The notes: a model not told the origin generated them from the sequence alone. Shown: positions 9,298 through 22,363, counted from the stretch's first letter. The stretch is 64,000 nucleotides of DNA from Bacteroidetes bacterium HLUCCA01 (GCA_001314545.1 LIHN01000009.1:124001-188000), one strand, 5' to 3'. Numbers and translations are program-made.

Positions 9298-9636
9298 GGG
9301 GAATCCAGCTGCGAAACCACCGTTTGCCAGCCATACCGGGCAGCGTATAAACACGCCTTCTTGCCTGAAGTTGATGTGCCGGGTCCAATGCGCCGGCTTC
9401 TGCAGGCAGATTCTTTAACCCGGGCCGATGTCATCTCAGCTATGGCCGCCGCCAGCTCCTGTATACAGACGCAACTTTTCCGGGCCATATCGTAATTGAT
9501 CCAACTTGTAGCTACATGTTAATATAATTTTTCAAAATCGGCGTTTCCTGCACACTAAGGCTACAGACAGCAACCTGAAAAAGTCGTATCTTTACGCCGT
9601 TACAAAAATATCATTCTATACTATTACGTAAAAATT
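9298..9636. other. Intergenic region before trxB
   Basis: 339 bases between the carboxylate-amine ligase and trxB. No recognisable gene: the open frame on the minus strand overlapping 9171-9488 has no family features. The last 60 bases are AT-rich and include TATCTTTA at 9587-9594, which resembles the Bacteroidota minus-7 element, but I do not see a convincing minus-33 partner. Confidence 0.4.
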
Positions 9637-10584
9637 ATGAGCGATTTCAAAGGAAAAACATTTGATGTAGTTATTGTAGGAAGCGGTCCTGCCGGACTCA
9701 CCGCAGCGCTGTACGCTGCCCGCGCTGATCTGGCCCCCATCGTATTTGAAGGTCCGGAACCCGGTGGCCAGCTGACCACCACCACCGATGTTGAAAACTT
9801 CCCGGGATACCCCGAGGGTGTTATGGGTCCGAAAATGATGCAGGACTTCCGCGAGCAGGCAACCCGCTTCGGAGCCGACTGCCGATGGGGTGTGGTAACC
9901 GATATCGATATGAGCCAACGTCCATTCCGACTGGTGGTTGACGAGGAAAATGAACTCTTTGCGAAGTCCGTCATTATTGCCACCGGTGCATCGGCCAAAT
10001 GGCTCGGATTACCCAATGAGCAGCGCCTGCGAGGCAAAGGGGTAACCGCCTGTGCCACCTGCGACGGAGCCTTCTTCCGCAATCAGCATGTTATTGTAAT
10101 CGGTGGCGGTGACACGGCCATGGAGGAAGCAACCTTCCTCACCAAATTTGCCAGCAAAGTGACTGTAGTGCACCGTCGTGATGAGTTTCGTGCCTCCAAA
10201 GTCATGCAGCAACGCCTGTTCGACAACCCCAAAGTACAGGTGAAATGGAACAGCACCGTGGATGACGTTCTTGGTGAAGATGTGGTACAAGGGGTACGAC
10301 TCAAAAACGTTCTGACCAACGAAACCGAAGTTCTTGAGGATGTTACCGGTGTTTTTCTGGCGATTGGCCACAAACCAAACACTGATTTATTCAAGGGCGT
10401 GGTGGATATGGATGAAACCGGATACATCGTTACCAAAGACAAGTCCAGCTTCACCAATGTGGAAGGTGTTTTTGCCTGCGGTGACGCTCAGGATCACACC
10501 TACCGTCAGGCTATAACCGCTGCCGGCAGCGGATGTATGGCCGCAATTGATGCGGAGCGCTGGCTGGAGTCGCAGCACGATTAA
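9637..10584 (+). CDS. trxB: Thioredoxin-disulfide reductase
   Basis: This 315-residue flavoprotein transfers electrons from NADPH via FAD to thioredoxin. Seen in order: FAD-binding GSGPAGLTAA near residues 16-25, PGGQLTTTTDVENFPGYP, the redox-active CATC at residues 139-142, the NADPH-binding VIGGGDTAMEEA, and the C-terminal FAD motif GVFACGDAQDHTYRQA. Full length with no anomalies. It is transcribed alone and faces the histidine kinase gene, with a strong hairpin between the two stops. Confidence 0.97.
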   Translation: MSDFKGKTFDVVIVGSGPAGLTAALYAARADLAPIVFEGPEPGGQLTTTTDVENFPGYPEGVMGPKMMQDFREQATRFGADCRWGVVTDIDMSQRPFRLVVDEENELFAKSVIIATGASAKWLGLPNEQRLRGKGVTACATCDGAFFRNQHVIVIGGGDTAMEEATFLTKFASKVTVVHRRDEFRASKVMQQRLFDNPKVQVKWNSTVDDVLGEDVVQGVRLKNVLTNETEVLEDVTGVFLAIGHKPNTDLFKGVVDMDETGYIVTKDKSSFTNVEGVFACGDAQDHTYRQAITAAGSGCMAAIDAERWLESQHD

Positions 10585-10592
10585 CGGCAAGA

Positions 10593-10626
10593 CCGGTATC
10601 GGTCGTTGATCAACGACCGGTACCGG
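10593..10626. terminator. Long hairpin between convergent genes
   Basis: The two 15-base arms (10593-10607 and 10612-10626) pair at 14 of 15 positions around a GATC loop. It lies 9 bases after the trxB stop and 37 bases from the kinase stop. No T-run follows on either strand, so it may be a bidirectional terminator of the weak or Rho-assisted kind, or a transcript-stabilising hairpin. Confidence 0.6.
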
Positions 10627-10662
10627 ATTCTGCTGACTACGCTATCAGCGCATCCGCCCGAC

Positions 10663-12984
10663 TTAGTTATCAACCAGAATGGTGAAACGAGTGCCTTCCC
10701 TGCTCTCAATGGCTATCTCACCATCCAGCTGCTGAACCAAAGCATGCACCAGCTCCAGGCCAAGGGTTGAAGAATTGCCATTGCGAACCGCCTCGGGCAA
10801 TCCCACGCCGTCATCCTCAACCACCAGCTCCAGCTTGTCTCCGGAATCGCGCATGGTGATGTAAATTTTGCCCTGATTCCCATTGGGGAAAGCGTATTTC
10901 AGGCTGTTGGTAACCAGCTCATTAACAATGATACCCAGAGGAACAGCTGTGTCGATGTTCACCATAATGTTCTCAGCCTCAATAACGGGATTGACGTTTT
11001 TGGGCATGTACGACTCAAACAAATAGGTTATGAGCTGCTCAAGGTAGTCGTTGTAGTTGATACTGGCGAGGTCGTTTGACTGATAAATCTTCTCGTGAAC
11101 CATGGCCATGGAACGAACCCGGGTCTGACTCTCACTAAACAGCAACCGCACGGCAGGATCCTGTAACTGAAACGTTTGCAGCTCCAGTAAACTGCTCACA
11201 ATCTGCAGGTTGTTTTTAACACGATGGTGAATTTCCTTGAGCATTACTTCTTTTTCCTGAAGTGAATGCAATAGCACGTCTTCGGATTGTTTGCGCTGCA
11301 AGGCAACGGAAGCTACGCTGATAAAGGTCTGAATAACGCCGGTGTTAACCCGGGGCGCTTTTTCGAATGCAATAATAACCACATTGCCATAGAGCTTGCC
11401 TTTCCAGACCAGGCCCATAGAGTAAACATCCCGGATGCCCACAATATCCTGCACATAATCACACACACGTTTGGGATACATCCCGAAGAGCAATTTATAC
11501 AGGCCCTGCTGCAGGTGAATCAACTTGCCCGAGCGAAGCTCTTCTGTTGATTCCTGGTTCGGGGTAAACACCGTACCCTTGGTAATCTGTGTCGCATACC
11601 GTGAAATGCTTTTGTTGAGCGGCTCAATGCCGTAGAGCGACTCACACACCAGTACATTATCTTCCTCGTTGAAGCGGTTCACCACAACAACAGAATGCGG
11701 GATAATATCAGTCAGCTGCCGGCCGATGTAATCGTAGTGATTGTCTGAAACCGACAGATTCAGGTAACCGATGGTCGCTTCCGACAGTTTCTCGATATTA
11801 TGCTCCTGATAAGCTACCTGCTGCTCTGAAAGAATTCGTTTTGTGATATCCCGTGTACTGACCACTACAGCGTTGATATCAGGGTCGTCAAGCTGATTAT
11901 TGATCTTGGACTCGAAATACAGGAAGCGACCGTCTGCCGTTCGGAAACGGTACACATCCAGCTGCAGTGTACCGTCGGATTCCAGGGCTTCATTAAATTG
12001 CTTCTGCATCCGCTCCCGGTCCTGAACGTGCAGAAATTCGAAAGCCGACTTGTTGAGGGCGTCCCTTTCCGTATACCCGGTCAGGGCGTAAAAAGCAGGA
12101 CTGTGATACTGTACGTTCCCGTCAGAGCCGACCAGGGAAAATATATCCGTTGAATTTTCGATGAGTACTTTAAAACGCTTTTCACTGGCAGCCAATGCCT
12201 GTTCCGCATTCTTTACCTTGGTGATATTCTTACTGGTACAGATCAGATCGCGCGTATTCATGCGTCGGTCTACCACCAGCCGGGCTTTGGTTTCCAGCCA
12301 GATAAAATACCCCTCGCCATGCTGAAACCGGTACTGTATACTACGGGTGGTCCCCCCTTCACCAACCATCTTCTCCAAAAAATCCCGCATCAGCTTATGA
12401 TCGTCCGGATGCACAAAATCCAGGTACGACTTTCCCACGAGTTCTTCGTCGGATATACCGAACACGTCTTTGCAAGACGGGCTCACATAGCTGATCGTTC
12501 CGTCTGTAGATTTGGTGCAGATTATATCGTCCACATTTTCCAGGTAAACGCGGAGCAGGTCGGCCGTTTTTCCCGCTTTTTCCCGCGATGTTTTCAGAGA
12601 CCGACGGGTGCGGGAATTAATAAACTCATTGCGTACGGCATACGGAAGCCGCTGCAGATTATCTTTCATCACATAGTCGCTGGCACCCCGCTCAAGGGCT
12701 TTCATGACCTGCTCTTCGGTAATGGTGCCGGAAACTACAATTACGCTGGCATCAGAGTCATAACTTTTGATAATGTCGAGGAAATCGTAAATGTGATATC
12801 CGGGGATGTCATAATCGAGGATGTACAAGTCAAACAGCTGGGATTTCAGCATTTCCCGAAGCGTTTCGGTCTGTTGAACGCGTTCGCACAGCACGGGGTT
12901 CTCCAGGTGCTGCAAAGACAATTTCATAAGAAGAAAATCGTCGGTGCTGTCCTCGCAAAATAGTACGGAAATATGTTCTTGCAT
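10663..12984 (-). CDS. Receiver-PAS-PAS hybrid histidine kinase (HisKA_2 type)
   Basis: This 773-residue cytosolic sensor kinase has no membrane segments. It starts with a receiver domain (residues about 1-125) with acidic pocket FCEDSTDD and phospho-acceptor Asp57 in LYILDYDIPG. Two PAS domains follow (about 145-260 and 270-390), then a roughly 170-residue GAF-like region. The kinase core is of the HisKA_2/HWE class: EIHHRVKNNLQIVSSLLELQ carries the phosphorylated His, and NELVTNSLKYAFPNG with DDGVGLP forms the ATP-binding domain. A receiver at the N-terminus suggests it takes input from another kinase. No output regulator is adjacent, so its partners are unknown. Confidence 0.9.
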   Translation of the reverse strand: MQEHISVLFCEDSTDDFLLMKLSLQHLENPVLCERVQQTETLREMLKSQLFDLYILDYDIPGYHIYDFLDIIKSYDSDASVIVVSGTITEEQVMKALERGASDYVMKDNLQRLPYAVRNEFINSRTRRSLKTSREKAGKTADLLRVYLENVDDIICTKSTDGTISYVSPSCKDVFGISDEELVGKSYLDFVHPDDHKLMRDFLEKMVGEGGTTRSIQYRFQHGEGYFIWLETKARLVVDRRMNTRDLICTSKNITKVKNAEQALAASEKRFKVLIENSTDIFSLVGSDGNVQYHSPAFYALTGYTERDALNKSAFEFLHVQDRERMQKQFNEALESDGTLQLDVYRFRTADGRFLYFESKINNQLDDPDINAVVVSTRDITKRILSEQQVAYQEHNIEKLSEATIGYLNLSVSDNHYDYIGRQLTDIIPHSVVVVNRFNEEDNVLVCESLYGIEPLNKSISRYATQITKGTVFTPNQESTEELRSGKLIHLQQGLYKLLFGMYPKRVCDYVQDIVGIRDVYSMGLVWKGKLYGNVVIIAFEKAPRVNTGVIQTFISVASVALQRKQSEDVLLHSLQEKEVMLKEIHHRVKNNLQIVSSLLELQTFQLQDPAVRLLFSESQTRVRSMAMVHEKIYQSNDLASINYNDYLEQLITYLFESYMPKNVNPVIEAENIMVNIDTAVPLGIIVNELVTNSLKYAFPNGNQGKIYITMRDSGDKLELVVEDDGVGLPEAVRNGNSSTLGLELVHALVQQLDGEIAIESREGTRFTILVDN

Positions 12985-13270
12985 GGGCTACGAAGGCCAT
13001 AAATTGCTAAATGAAACGGTAATCCTGCATGTATAAGACCCTTTCACAGGCCACGTCCAATGCCCCCATTGAATGAAGTGGTTCACCGATGTTTGAAAAT
13101 CCAGCCAGACAGCACCAACCCTCTGACCAGACTTTGCAATATAAAGAATAGTTAAACCAATCGCTTTTTTTTCCGGCAGTTCAGATAACAAGAAAAATCA
13201 ACAGGTTATAGTGGCATAGTCGACCGATTCCGGGTATAACGGCTGAAACGCCTCCGGGATGTACAGTACA

Positions 13271-14149
13271 TCAGTTGGTCGATTGCTTCCGGTATCCCGT
13301 GGGCGTCTCACCGGTAATTTTTTTAAACGTACGGTTAAAGTCGGTCACACTGTTGAAGCCGGTATCAAAAGCGATATGGGTCATGGTGTAGTTACTCTCG
13401 AGCAACATTTTTTTTGCTTTTTCAACACGAACCCGGGCCACATACTCCGAAAAGTTCATATCCGTGGCTTTTTTGAAAACCCGGCAAAAGTGACTGGCGC
13501 TCATATTGGCCACAGACGCTACCTGGTCCAGTGAAATGCGGTCATCACTATTTTTCCGGATGTATTCACGTGAGCGGCGTATGGCATCGGGTTCCGACAT
13601 TTCGGGTATGACGGAAATCCGGGCTGCAAGCTCAGATATGTGTCTGGCAAAAATCTCCAGCATTTTCAAAACAGCCTCGTACTGCTTGGGCGACAAAATA
13701 GGACCGCCCTCCAGCAGCATCTCCATGTCTTTATTGTCCAGCTTAATCCCCCACTTGAGCAACTGCTCCGTTGCCTCATCCAACTTCTCAGCCGTCGGCT
13801 TCTCCAAAAGAACCTCCCCGGTCTGCAGATAGCCGATGACCTCCTTATTCACCCGTATGGGAACTGCGGCAACATTAACACCGGCAAAACATACATGGCG
13901 GAGCACCTCCTGATGATCAGGATGTTGCGCACTCAGATGCATACAGGTCCGGCAGCTGTCATTGTGTTTGCGCATGAATGCACAAAACTCATGTTCATTT
14001 TCAACCCCTTCCGGAATCAGGTCATCGGCATTTTTCGACCGCAAAACTAGCGGGAGTTTGGTTACCTCGGCATAGGCTTGCTCATACTCTCTGAAAACGT
14101 CGGTTTCCTTAATTTCATCCAGCAGTCGGTCAATGGCCTTTTGTTCCAT
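13271..14149 (-). CDS. PocR-domain AraC-family transcriptional regulator
   Basis: The likely product is 292 residues, starting at MEQKAIDRLLDEI; a longer frame to 14227 adds residues with no family support. Residues about 1-165 form a PocR sensory domain with the cysteine cluster typical of this domain (FCAFMRKHNDSCRTCMHLS and the later VCFAGVNVAAVPI). The C-terminal 100 residues are an AraC double helix-turn-helix (DQVASVANMSASHFCRVFKK and THIAFDTGFNSVTDFNRTFK, ending with a typical GETPTGYRKQ). It is divergent from the aromatic amino acid hydroxylase across about 300 bases, so it may control that gene; this is inference. Confidence 0.88.
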   Translation of the reverse strand: MEQKAIDRLLDEIKETDVFREYEQAYAEVTKLPLVLRSKNADDLIPEGVENEHEFCAFMRKHNDSCRTCMHLSAQHPDHQEVLRHVCFAGVNVAAVPIRVNKEVIGYLQTGEVLLEKPTAEKLDEATEQLLKWGIKLDNKDMEMLLEGGPILSPKQYEAVLKMLEIFARHISELAARISVIPEMSEPDAIRRSREYIRKNSDDRISLDQVASVANMSASHFCRVFKKATDMNFSEYVARVRVEKAKKMLLESNYTMTHIAFDTGFNSVTDFNRTFKKITGETPTGYRKQSTN

Positions 14150-14453
14150 AGTAGATTGTCGGGGAGCGTGCCGGCATAAGACAAACTCCGGTAAAACGGC
14201 ATCATTAGTTAACACCATACAATACAAATCAACGAGCTTATTGTAAAGCCGGATAGCAGGGATTCATGGTATACTTTTACGATTTAGACCCATTCTAGTA
14301 AGTATATTTTGATGCCCCGGCCATCTGATTTCAGGAGCAGCAGGCGGTTATGCACCCCTGATGCACTATCAAGCCCATAGTGAAACACGTAGCCAGCACA
14401 GCCGGGTTACATCATTTCTTTTTCACCGATCATCATTAACCCAGCAGCAGCGT
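14150..14453. promoter_or_regulatory. Divergent spacer between the AraC regulator and the aromatic hydroxylase
   Basis: 304 bases that must hold the promoters of both genes. I see no obvious long palindrome or riboswitch fold. The frame upstream of the chosen hydroxylase start (14361-14453) is open but its translation is polar and unlike the family. Confidence 0.4.
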
Positions 14454-16208
14454 ATGTCGTTTAGCCAGGATGCCATTATTGCCTCAATCCCATCTCACCT
14501 CCGCCAGTTTGTGGTTCATCAGCATTACGATGAGTACACCCCGCAGGATCAGGCCGTTTGGCGATATATTATGCGACGCAATCTGGATTTCCTCAGTCAG
14601 GTTGCCCACCCGGCCTACCTGACCGGACTGGAAAAAACGGGAATCAGTCTGGATGCCATCCCGGATATTGAAGACATGAACCGCCGCTTAAGTAAAATCG
14701 GCTGGAAAGCTGTAGTAGTTGACGGATTCGTCCCGCCGGCGGCATTCATGGAGTTTCAGGCACATAAAATCCTGGTCATTTCCGCTGAAATCCGCAACAT
14801 CAAGAACCTTCTGTACACACCCGCTCCGGACATTGTGCACGAGGCAGCCGGTCACGCACCCATCATTGCCGACGAGACCTACGCCTCATACCTGCAAAAA
14901 ATCGGGGAATACGGGGCCAAATCCGTGTTCTCCAAGCTTGACTATGAAATTTACGAGGCTATCCGGCAGCTTTCTATCATCAAAGAATACCCGGACGCGA
15001 CCCCCGCAGAAATTGAGTCGGCCGAACGTGAACTGGAGGCGAAGGTAGCGGCCAACACCGTACCGTCAGAATCAGCCTACCTCGCCCGACTCCACTGGTG
15101 GACCGTCGAATATGGGCTCATCGGCCGGCCGGACGATTTCAAAATTTTCGGTGCCGGCATCCTGTCTTCGGTCGGGGAAAGCAAAGCCTGCCTGAGTCCG
15201 GAAGTACGCAAAATTCCGCTCTCGGTTAAAACGGCTGAGGTTGACTACGACATTACCCGCATGCAGCCGCAGCTGTTCGTAGCCGCATCCTTCCAGCATC
15301 TGCTGGATGTACTCGAGGAATTTGCGGATACCATGTGCTTCCGCAGGGGGGGGCTCGAATCAGTCAGGCAGGTCATGGCTTCCGAAAACGTAGCTACTAT
15401 TGAACTTGATTCGGGCCTTCAGATTTCCGGTGTGATTACCGAAGCACTAACCGATAATCAGGGCAACCTGGCTTTTATCCGGACCGCCGGCCCGACCGCT
15501 ATGGCATTCGGGGACACGGAGCTGGATGGTCATGGCATTGAATGGCACAAAGACGGATTTTCATCGCCGGTTGGCGAGCTTCGCTCTGGTGGAAAACAAC
15601 TGCATTCATGCAGTCCGGACGAACTGGCCGGAGCCGGAATCCGTGAAGGTGAACACGTCTGCCTTACATTCACCTCCGGCTACACCGCCGAGGGTGTTGT
15701 GAGCGGATACACCTATGGAGGCGGCAATCTGCTCTTAATCAGTTTTTCGGAGTGCACTGTGACCAGTCCGGACGGCGATGTTGTTTACAATCCGGCATGG
15801 GGACCTTTCGACATGGCGGTGGGAACCAGGGTCGTTTCGGCATACTCCGGCAGTGCCGATAAGGAAAAATTCAATGTCTATCCGCCGAAATCTGAGAAAA
15901 AAGCCATTAAAGTGACCTATACAGCGCATCAAAAGGCTTTGTTTGCAATCTACGCGGACATTGACGCCCTGCGTCGCGCGGGAACCAATGCTGCACCGGA
16001 GAAATTGGATGAGGCCTATTCAGCACTTCAGCAGCATCCCGATGCCTGGCTTGCCCGGCTCGAGCTGCTTGAGGCCAGCCGGAACGCCGGTGCCGTCGAG
16101 CTTCGGGACAAATTAGAGCGCGAACTGGCATCCATCGGATCGGCCAACCCGGAAATTGGTGAACTGATTGACTCAGGACTGGCGTTTCTGGCCAACCCCT
16201 CTGACTAA
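14454..16208 (+). CDS. Aromatic amino acid hydroxylase with long C-terminal extension
   Basis: This 584-residue protein begins MSFSQDAIIASIPSHL. Residues about 1-330 form a pterin-dependent aromatic amino acid hydroxylase (the phenylalanine 4-monooxygenase family, which oxidises Phe with O2 and tetrahydropterin). It has the iron ligands in DIVHEAAGHAPII (two His four residues apart) and in WWTVEYGLIG (Glu). The remaining 250 residues are beta-rich and then helical (LDSGLQISGVITEALTDN; later helices YADIDALRRAGTN). Bacterial enzymes of the short type are about 260-300 residues, so the C-terminal half is extra; similar long forms occur in Bacteroidota. Substrate (Phe, Tyr or Trp) is not decided by sequence. 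The 3-prime end lies in a 13-bp tandem repeat. Confidence 0.87.
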   Translation: MSFSQDAIIASIPSHLRQFVVHQHYDEYTPQDQAVWRYIMRRNLDFLSQVAHPAYLTGLEKTGISLDAIPDIEDMNRRLSKIGWKAVVVDGFVPPAAFMEFQAHKILVISAEIRNIKNLLYTPAPDIVHEAAGHAPIIADETYASYLQKIGEYGAKSVFSKLDYEIYEAIRQLSIIKEYPDATPAEIESAERELEAKVAANTVPSESAYLARLHWWTVEYGLIGRPDDFKIFGAGILSSVGESKACLSPEVRKIPLSVKTAEVDYDITRMQPQLFVAASFQHLLDVLEEFADTMCFRRGGLESVRQVMASENVATIELDSGLQISGVITEALTDNQGNLAFIRTAGPTAMAFGDTELDGHGIEWHKDGFSSPVGELRSGGKQLHSCSPDELAGAGIREGEHVCLTFTSGYTAEGVVSGYTYGGGNLLLISFSECTVTSPDGDVVYNPAWGPFDMAVGTRVVSAYSGSADKEKFNVYPPKSEKKAIKVTYTAHQKALFAIYADIDALRRAGTNAAPEKLDEAYSALQQHPDAWLARLELLEASRNAGAVELRDKLERELASIGSANPEIGELIDSGLAFLANPSD

Positions 16209-16250
16209 CCACTCTGGCCAACCGCTCTGACTAATCCCTCTGACTAACCC
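16186..16250. repeat. 13-bp tandem repeat spanning two stop codons
   Basis: Five consecutive 13-base units (starts 16186, 16199, 16212, 16225, 16238) of the form CTCTGACTAACCN or CTCTGGCCAACCN. Unit 1 encodes the last residues of the aromatic hydroxylase, unit 2 contains its TAA stop, and unit 5 overlaps the stop of convergent yifB. Confidence 0.85.
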
Positions 16251-17785
16251 AGCCACCCTTCCCGATCCAGATTCCGGTACCCGATAGCCTCGGCTATATG
16301 GTGTGCCGCCACCGAATCCGAGCCGTCGAGGTCGGCAATGGTCCGGCTTACCTTCAGAATCCGGTCATGTGCGCGGGCCGATAACCCCAGGGTGTCCATC
16401 GCTTTGCGCAGCAAAGCCGTACCCGCCGGGTCCGGTGTGCAGTAGGACTTCAGCAGTTTGCCATCCATCTGGGCGTTGCAGAAAACACCCTTCATTCCCA
16501 AAAAACGCTGCGACTGTCGTTCACGACATAGAAACACCCGTTCACGAATCCGTTTGGAACTCTCCCCTGATTCGTAGGTCATCAGTTCATTGTACGGCAC
16601 TTTGCGCACTTCAATATGCATGTCGATTCGGTCCAGCAACGGTCCGCTGATTTTATGCAGGTACCGCTGCATCTGCAACCGGTCTGTAGTGGAGGCCAGG
16701 TCAGGATCAATCCAGTCGCCGCTGTGGGAGGGATTCATCGATGCAACCAGCATAACCCGTGAGGGATAGCGAACCCTGAATCGCGCCCGGGAAATGGTTA
16801 CAAAGCCATCTTCAAGCGGTTGGCGCATGACCTCCAGTGCTGTTCGCTGAAACTCAGGGAGCTCATCCAGGAACAGAATTCCGTTATGGGCCAGCGAAAG
16901 CTCACCGGGCATAGGTACGCTCCCGCCGCCCACCAGGGCAATACCCGAAATGGTATGGTGCGGGGCACGGAATGGTCGCGCTGTCACCAGTGAGCCTGTA
17001 GCAGCCGTCAGCCCTGAAACGGAGTGGATTTTACTGGTTTCGAGGGCTTCCTCCACGGTCAACGGGGGTAAGATGGAGGGCAACCTTCGGGCCATCATGG
17101 TTTTACCCGAGCCCGGCGGGCCCACCAGGATGATGTTATGGCCACCGGCGGCAGCTATTTCAAGGGCTCGCTTCACGTTTTCCTGCCCGCGTACATCGCC
17201 AAAGTCGCCTCCCTGGCGATTTTTTGATGCGGCAAACAGCGATTCGATATCGGTTTGAACGGCTTTGCCTGTATCAGGCATTTCCAGCCAGGAACACACC
17301 TGTTCCAGGGTATCGAAACCGAAGACACGGATACCACGCACTACGGATGCCTCCCGGGCATTGGCTGCAGGTAACAGAATATGGCGAAATCCACGTTCGC
17401 GGGCCTCAAGGGCTACCGGCAACACCCCTTTTACCGGTCGGAGTGTACCGTCAAGGGCAAGCTCGCCCAGAAGTACGCTTCCTGCAAGCTGGGCCGTACG
17501 CAGCTGACCGGAGGCTACCAGAAGCCCGACGGCAATAGGCAGGTCGAAGGCACTGCCCTCTTTGGGAAGGTCGGCCGGGGCCAGGTTTACGGTTATCCGG
17601 CCCCTGGGAAACTCCCTGCCGCTGTTCTTGAGTGCGGCTTCTACGCGGTTGGCCGACTCACTGACGGCCCGGTCCGGCAGTCCGGAAAGAAAAAAGCGCG
17701 GCAGACCAAAGGCAACATTGGTCTCAACACTAACAATATGTGCTTCAACACCATAGGTTGTTGCACACGGAACAGTTGCTAACAT
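16244..17785 (-). CDS. yifB: YifB/ComM-family AAA ATPase
   Basis: This 513-residue protein starts at MLATVPCATTYGVEAHIV; the open frame reaches 17842 but the added residues are unlike the family. It has an N-terminal Lon-protease-like S5 fold (SVETNVAFGLPRFFLSGLPD; ITVNLAPADLPKEGSAFDLP), then a magnesium-chelatase-type AAA core with Walker A VGPPGSGKT, Walker B FLDELPEF, and the C-terminal Mg_chelatase_C region (LSARAHDRILKVSRTIADLD). ComM in naturally competent bacteria is a hexameric helicase that promotes branch migration during DNA uptake. No competence genes are nearby. Confidence 0.95.
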   Translation of the reverse strand: MLATVPCATTYGVEAHIVSVETNVAFGLPRFFLSGLPDRAVSESANRVEAALKNSGREFPRGRITVNLAPADLPKEGSAFDLPIAVGLLVASGQLRTAQLAGSVLLGELALDGTLRPVKGVLPVALEARERGFRHILLPAANAREASVVRGIRVFGFDTLEQVCSWLEMPDTGKAVQTDIESLFAASKNRQGGDFGDVRGQENVKRALEIAAAGGHNIILVGPPGSGKTMMARRLPSILPPLTVEEALETSKIHSVSGLTAATGSLVTARPFRAPHHTISGIALVGGGSVPMPGELSLAHNGILFLDELPEFQRTALEVMRQPLEDGFVTISRARFRVRYPSRVMLVASMNPSHSGDWIDPDLASTTDRLQMQRYLHKISGPLLDRIDMHIEVRKVPYNELMTYESGESSKRIRERVFLCRERQSQRFLGMKGVFCNAQMDGKLLKSYCTPDPAGTALLRKAMDTLGLSARAHDRILKVSRTIADLDGSDSVAAHHIAEAIGYRNLDREGWLG

Positions 17786-17922
17786 AATACTGGGTATGGG
17801 TTCAGGTTGAACCGCACGGCTTGTCAGGTAACAATCCGACATACTGTGCGTACTATATAGAGTACTTAAAGTCCCGTTTCTTACATTTTTTGCACAAATT
17901 TCACACTAAAAGGAGTTTTGTT

Positions 17923-18231
17923 ATGGGGAAAACCATTTTTGAAGAGATTATCGTAACCGGTGAGGACCTGCTCAGACAGGTCAAAGATCTCATCCGCAAG
18001 GGAAACATCCGTCGACTCATGATTAAGAATAATCGGGGCCACGTCCTGCTGGAAACCTCCCTGACCATGGGTGCGGCGGGAATCGGGGGATTCATCCTGC
18101 TTGCTCCGTTTTTGTCGGCAGTAGCCTTCGTTGCCCTGATGGTCACCGAAGCCCGCATCGTGGTAGAGCGCGACCCTTCAGTTGACGACAAGGAAGTTGA
18201 GGCGGAGAATATTGAAGTAGTGGATGGATGA
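17923..18231 (+). CDS. DUF4342 protein
   Basis: This 102-residue protein starts at ATG 17923 behind a clear AGGAG site (17911-17915), which is unusual in this window and decides the start over the longer frame to 17821. Sequence MGKTIFEEIIVTGEDLLRQV, then KNNRGHVLLETSLTMGAAGIGGF, matches the DUF4342 family. A hydrophobic segment spans about residues 51-72. Function is unknown; a UBA-like helical part followed by a membrane-associated segment is the usual description. It stands alone, divergent from yifB, and is followed by a bidirectional terminator. Confidence 0.85.
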   Translation: MGKTIFEEIIVTGEDLLRQVKDLIRKGNIRRLMIKNNRGHVLLETSLTMGAAGIGGFILLAPFLSAVAFVALMVTEARIVVERDPSVDDKEVEAENIEVVDG

Positions 18232-18396
18232 GGCTTGTGGCCGATAGTTACTGATGTACGCAATGCGCTGCATACAGCAAACCCGGCCCGTTACGAATCA
18301 CAAATAAGCCCGGCATAATTCGAAGCAAAAGCAAATGCTTCGTAATCCACCCGAAAAAAACCACCCCGGGCGAACAAAGTACCGCTTCCATAACTG

Positions 18397-18434
18397 AAAA
18401 AAGCCCTGATAGCAATCGCTTTCAGGGCTTTTTT
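18397..18434. terminator. Bidirectional terminator
   Basis: A perfect 13-base inverted repeat (arms 18397-18409 and 18422-18434) with A-run and T-run at its two edges (AAAAAAGCCCTGA / TCAGGGCTTTTTT). It serves both the DUF4342 gene on the plus strand and secA on the minus strand. Confidence 0.92.
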
Positions 18435-18465
18435 GATGCAATACCGTCATAGCCGGTTCTTGTGC

Positions 18466-21825
<3,360 letters not shown>

Positions 21826-22207
21826 GATGGTTTTGATGGAATCAATAAAAAATAGTACAGCATTGTAAGGTACGGCCAAATCGGGGCTTCATCAAACGCC
21901 GGACCGGGGGTTTTACTGTGAAAATTGTGGTTTTGAAGGTAACTGCATCCGCCGTTCTGCCTGCAACAGGGGTACGGGCGTGGTGGTTCGGGCGAGTCTT
22001 GCACCGGTTTAGGATGCGGGCAGACCGGCATCCGGTAAAAAAGGTGTACGAAATTAGAAATATTTGTCGTATTTTCGATGTCTTTCGGCAAAACGCACCT
22101 GCCACCCGGCGGGTATTCTTGCAGTTACAGATTTGAAACGGGATGCAGGATGCGGGTATTGCTGCCGGCTGAAGATTTTAACAACGTATTTATAACTGAC
22201 GAAATCC
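21826..22207. other. Divergent spacer between secA and rpmH
   Basis: 382 bases holding the promoters for secA and the rpmH operon. I searched it by eye for DnaA boxes (TTATCCACA-like) because rpmH often lies near oriC, and found none; dnaA is not in the window. Open frames through it lack family features. Confidence 0.45.
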
Positions 22208-22363
22208 ATGAAACGCACGTTCCAACCCAGCAGAAGAAAACGCACAAACAAGCACGGCTTCCGCACGCGCATGGCAACGGCTAATGGTCGCAACGTACTG
22301 TCCCGCCGCAGAGCGAAGGGCCGTCACAAGCTCACCGTTAGCGATGAACGCGGGCCTAAGTAA
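22208..22363 (+). CDS. rpmH: 50S ribosomal protein L34
   Basis: A 51-residue protein, [18 protein letters not shown] then [20 protein letters not shown], the standard L34 sequence with a slightly longer C-terminus ([12 protein letters not shown]). It is part of the large ribosomal subunit. First gene of the conserved rpmH-rnpA-yidD-yidC order; its 3-prime end overlaps the likely rnpA start by 20 bases. Confidence 0.98.
   Translation: MKRTFQPSRRKRTNKHGFRTRMATANGRNVLSRRRAKGRHKLTVSDERGPK

Noticed and set aside
21826-22207. Replication origin next to rpmH
   Set aside because: No DnaA-box cluster and no dnaA or gidA/mnmE within view.
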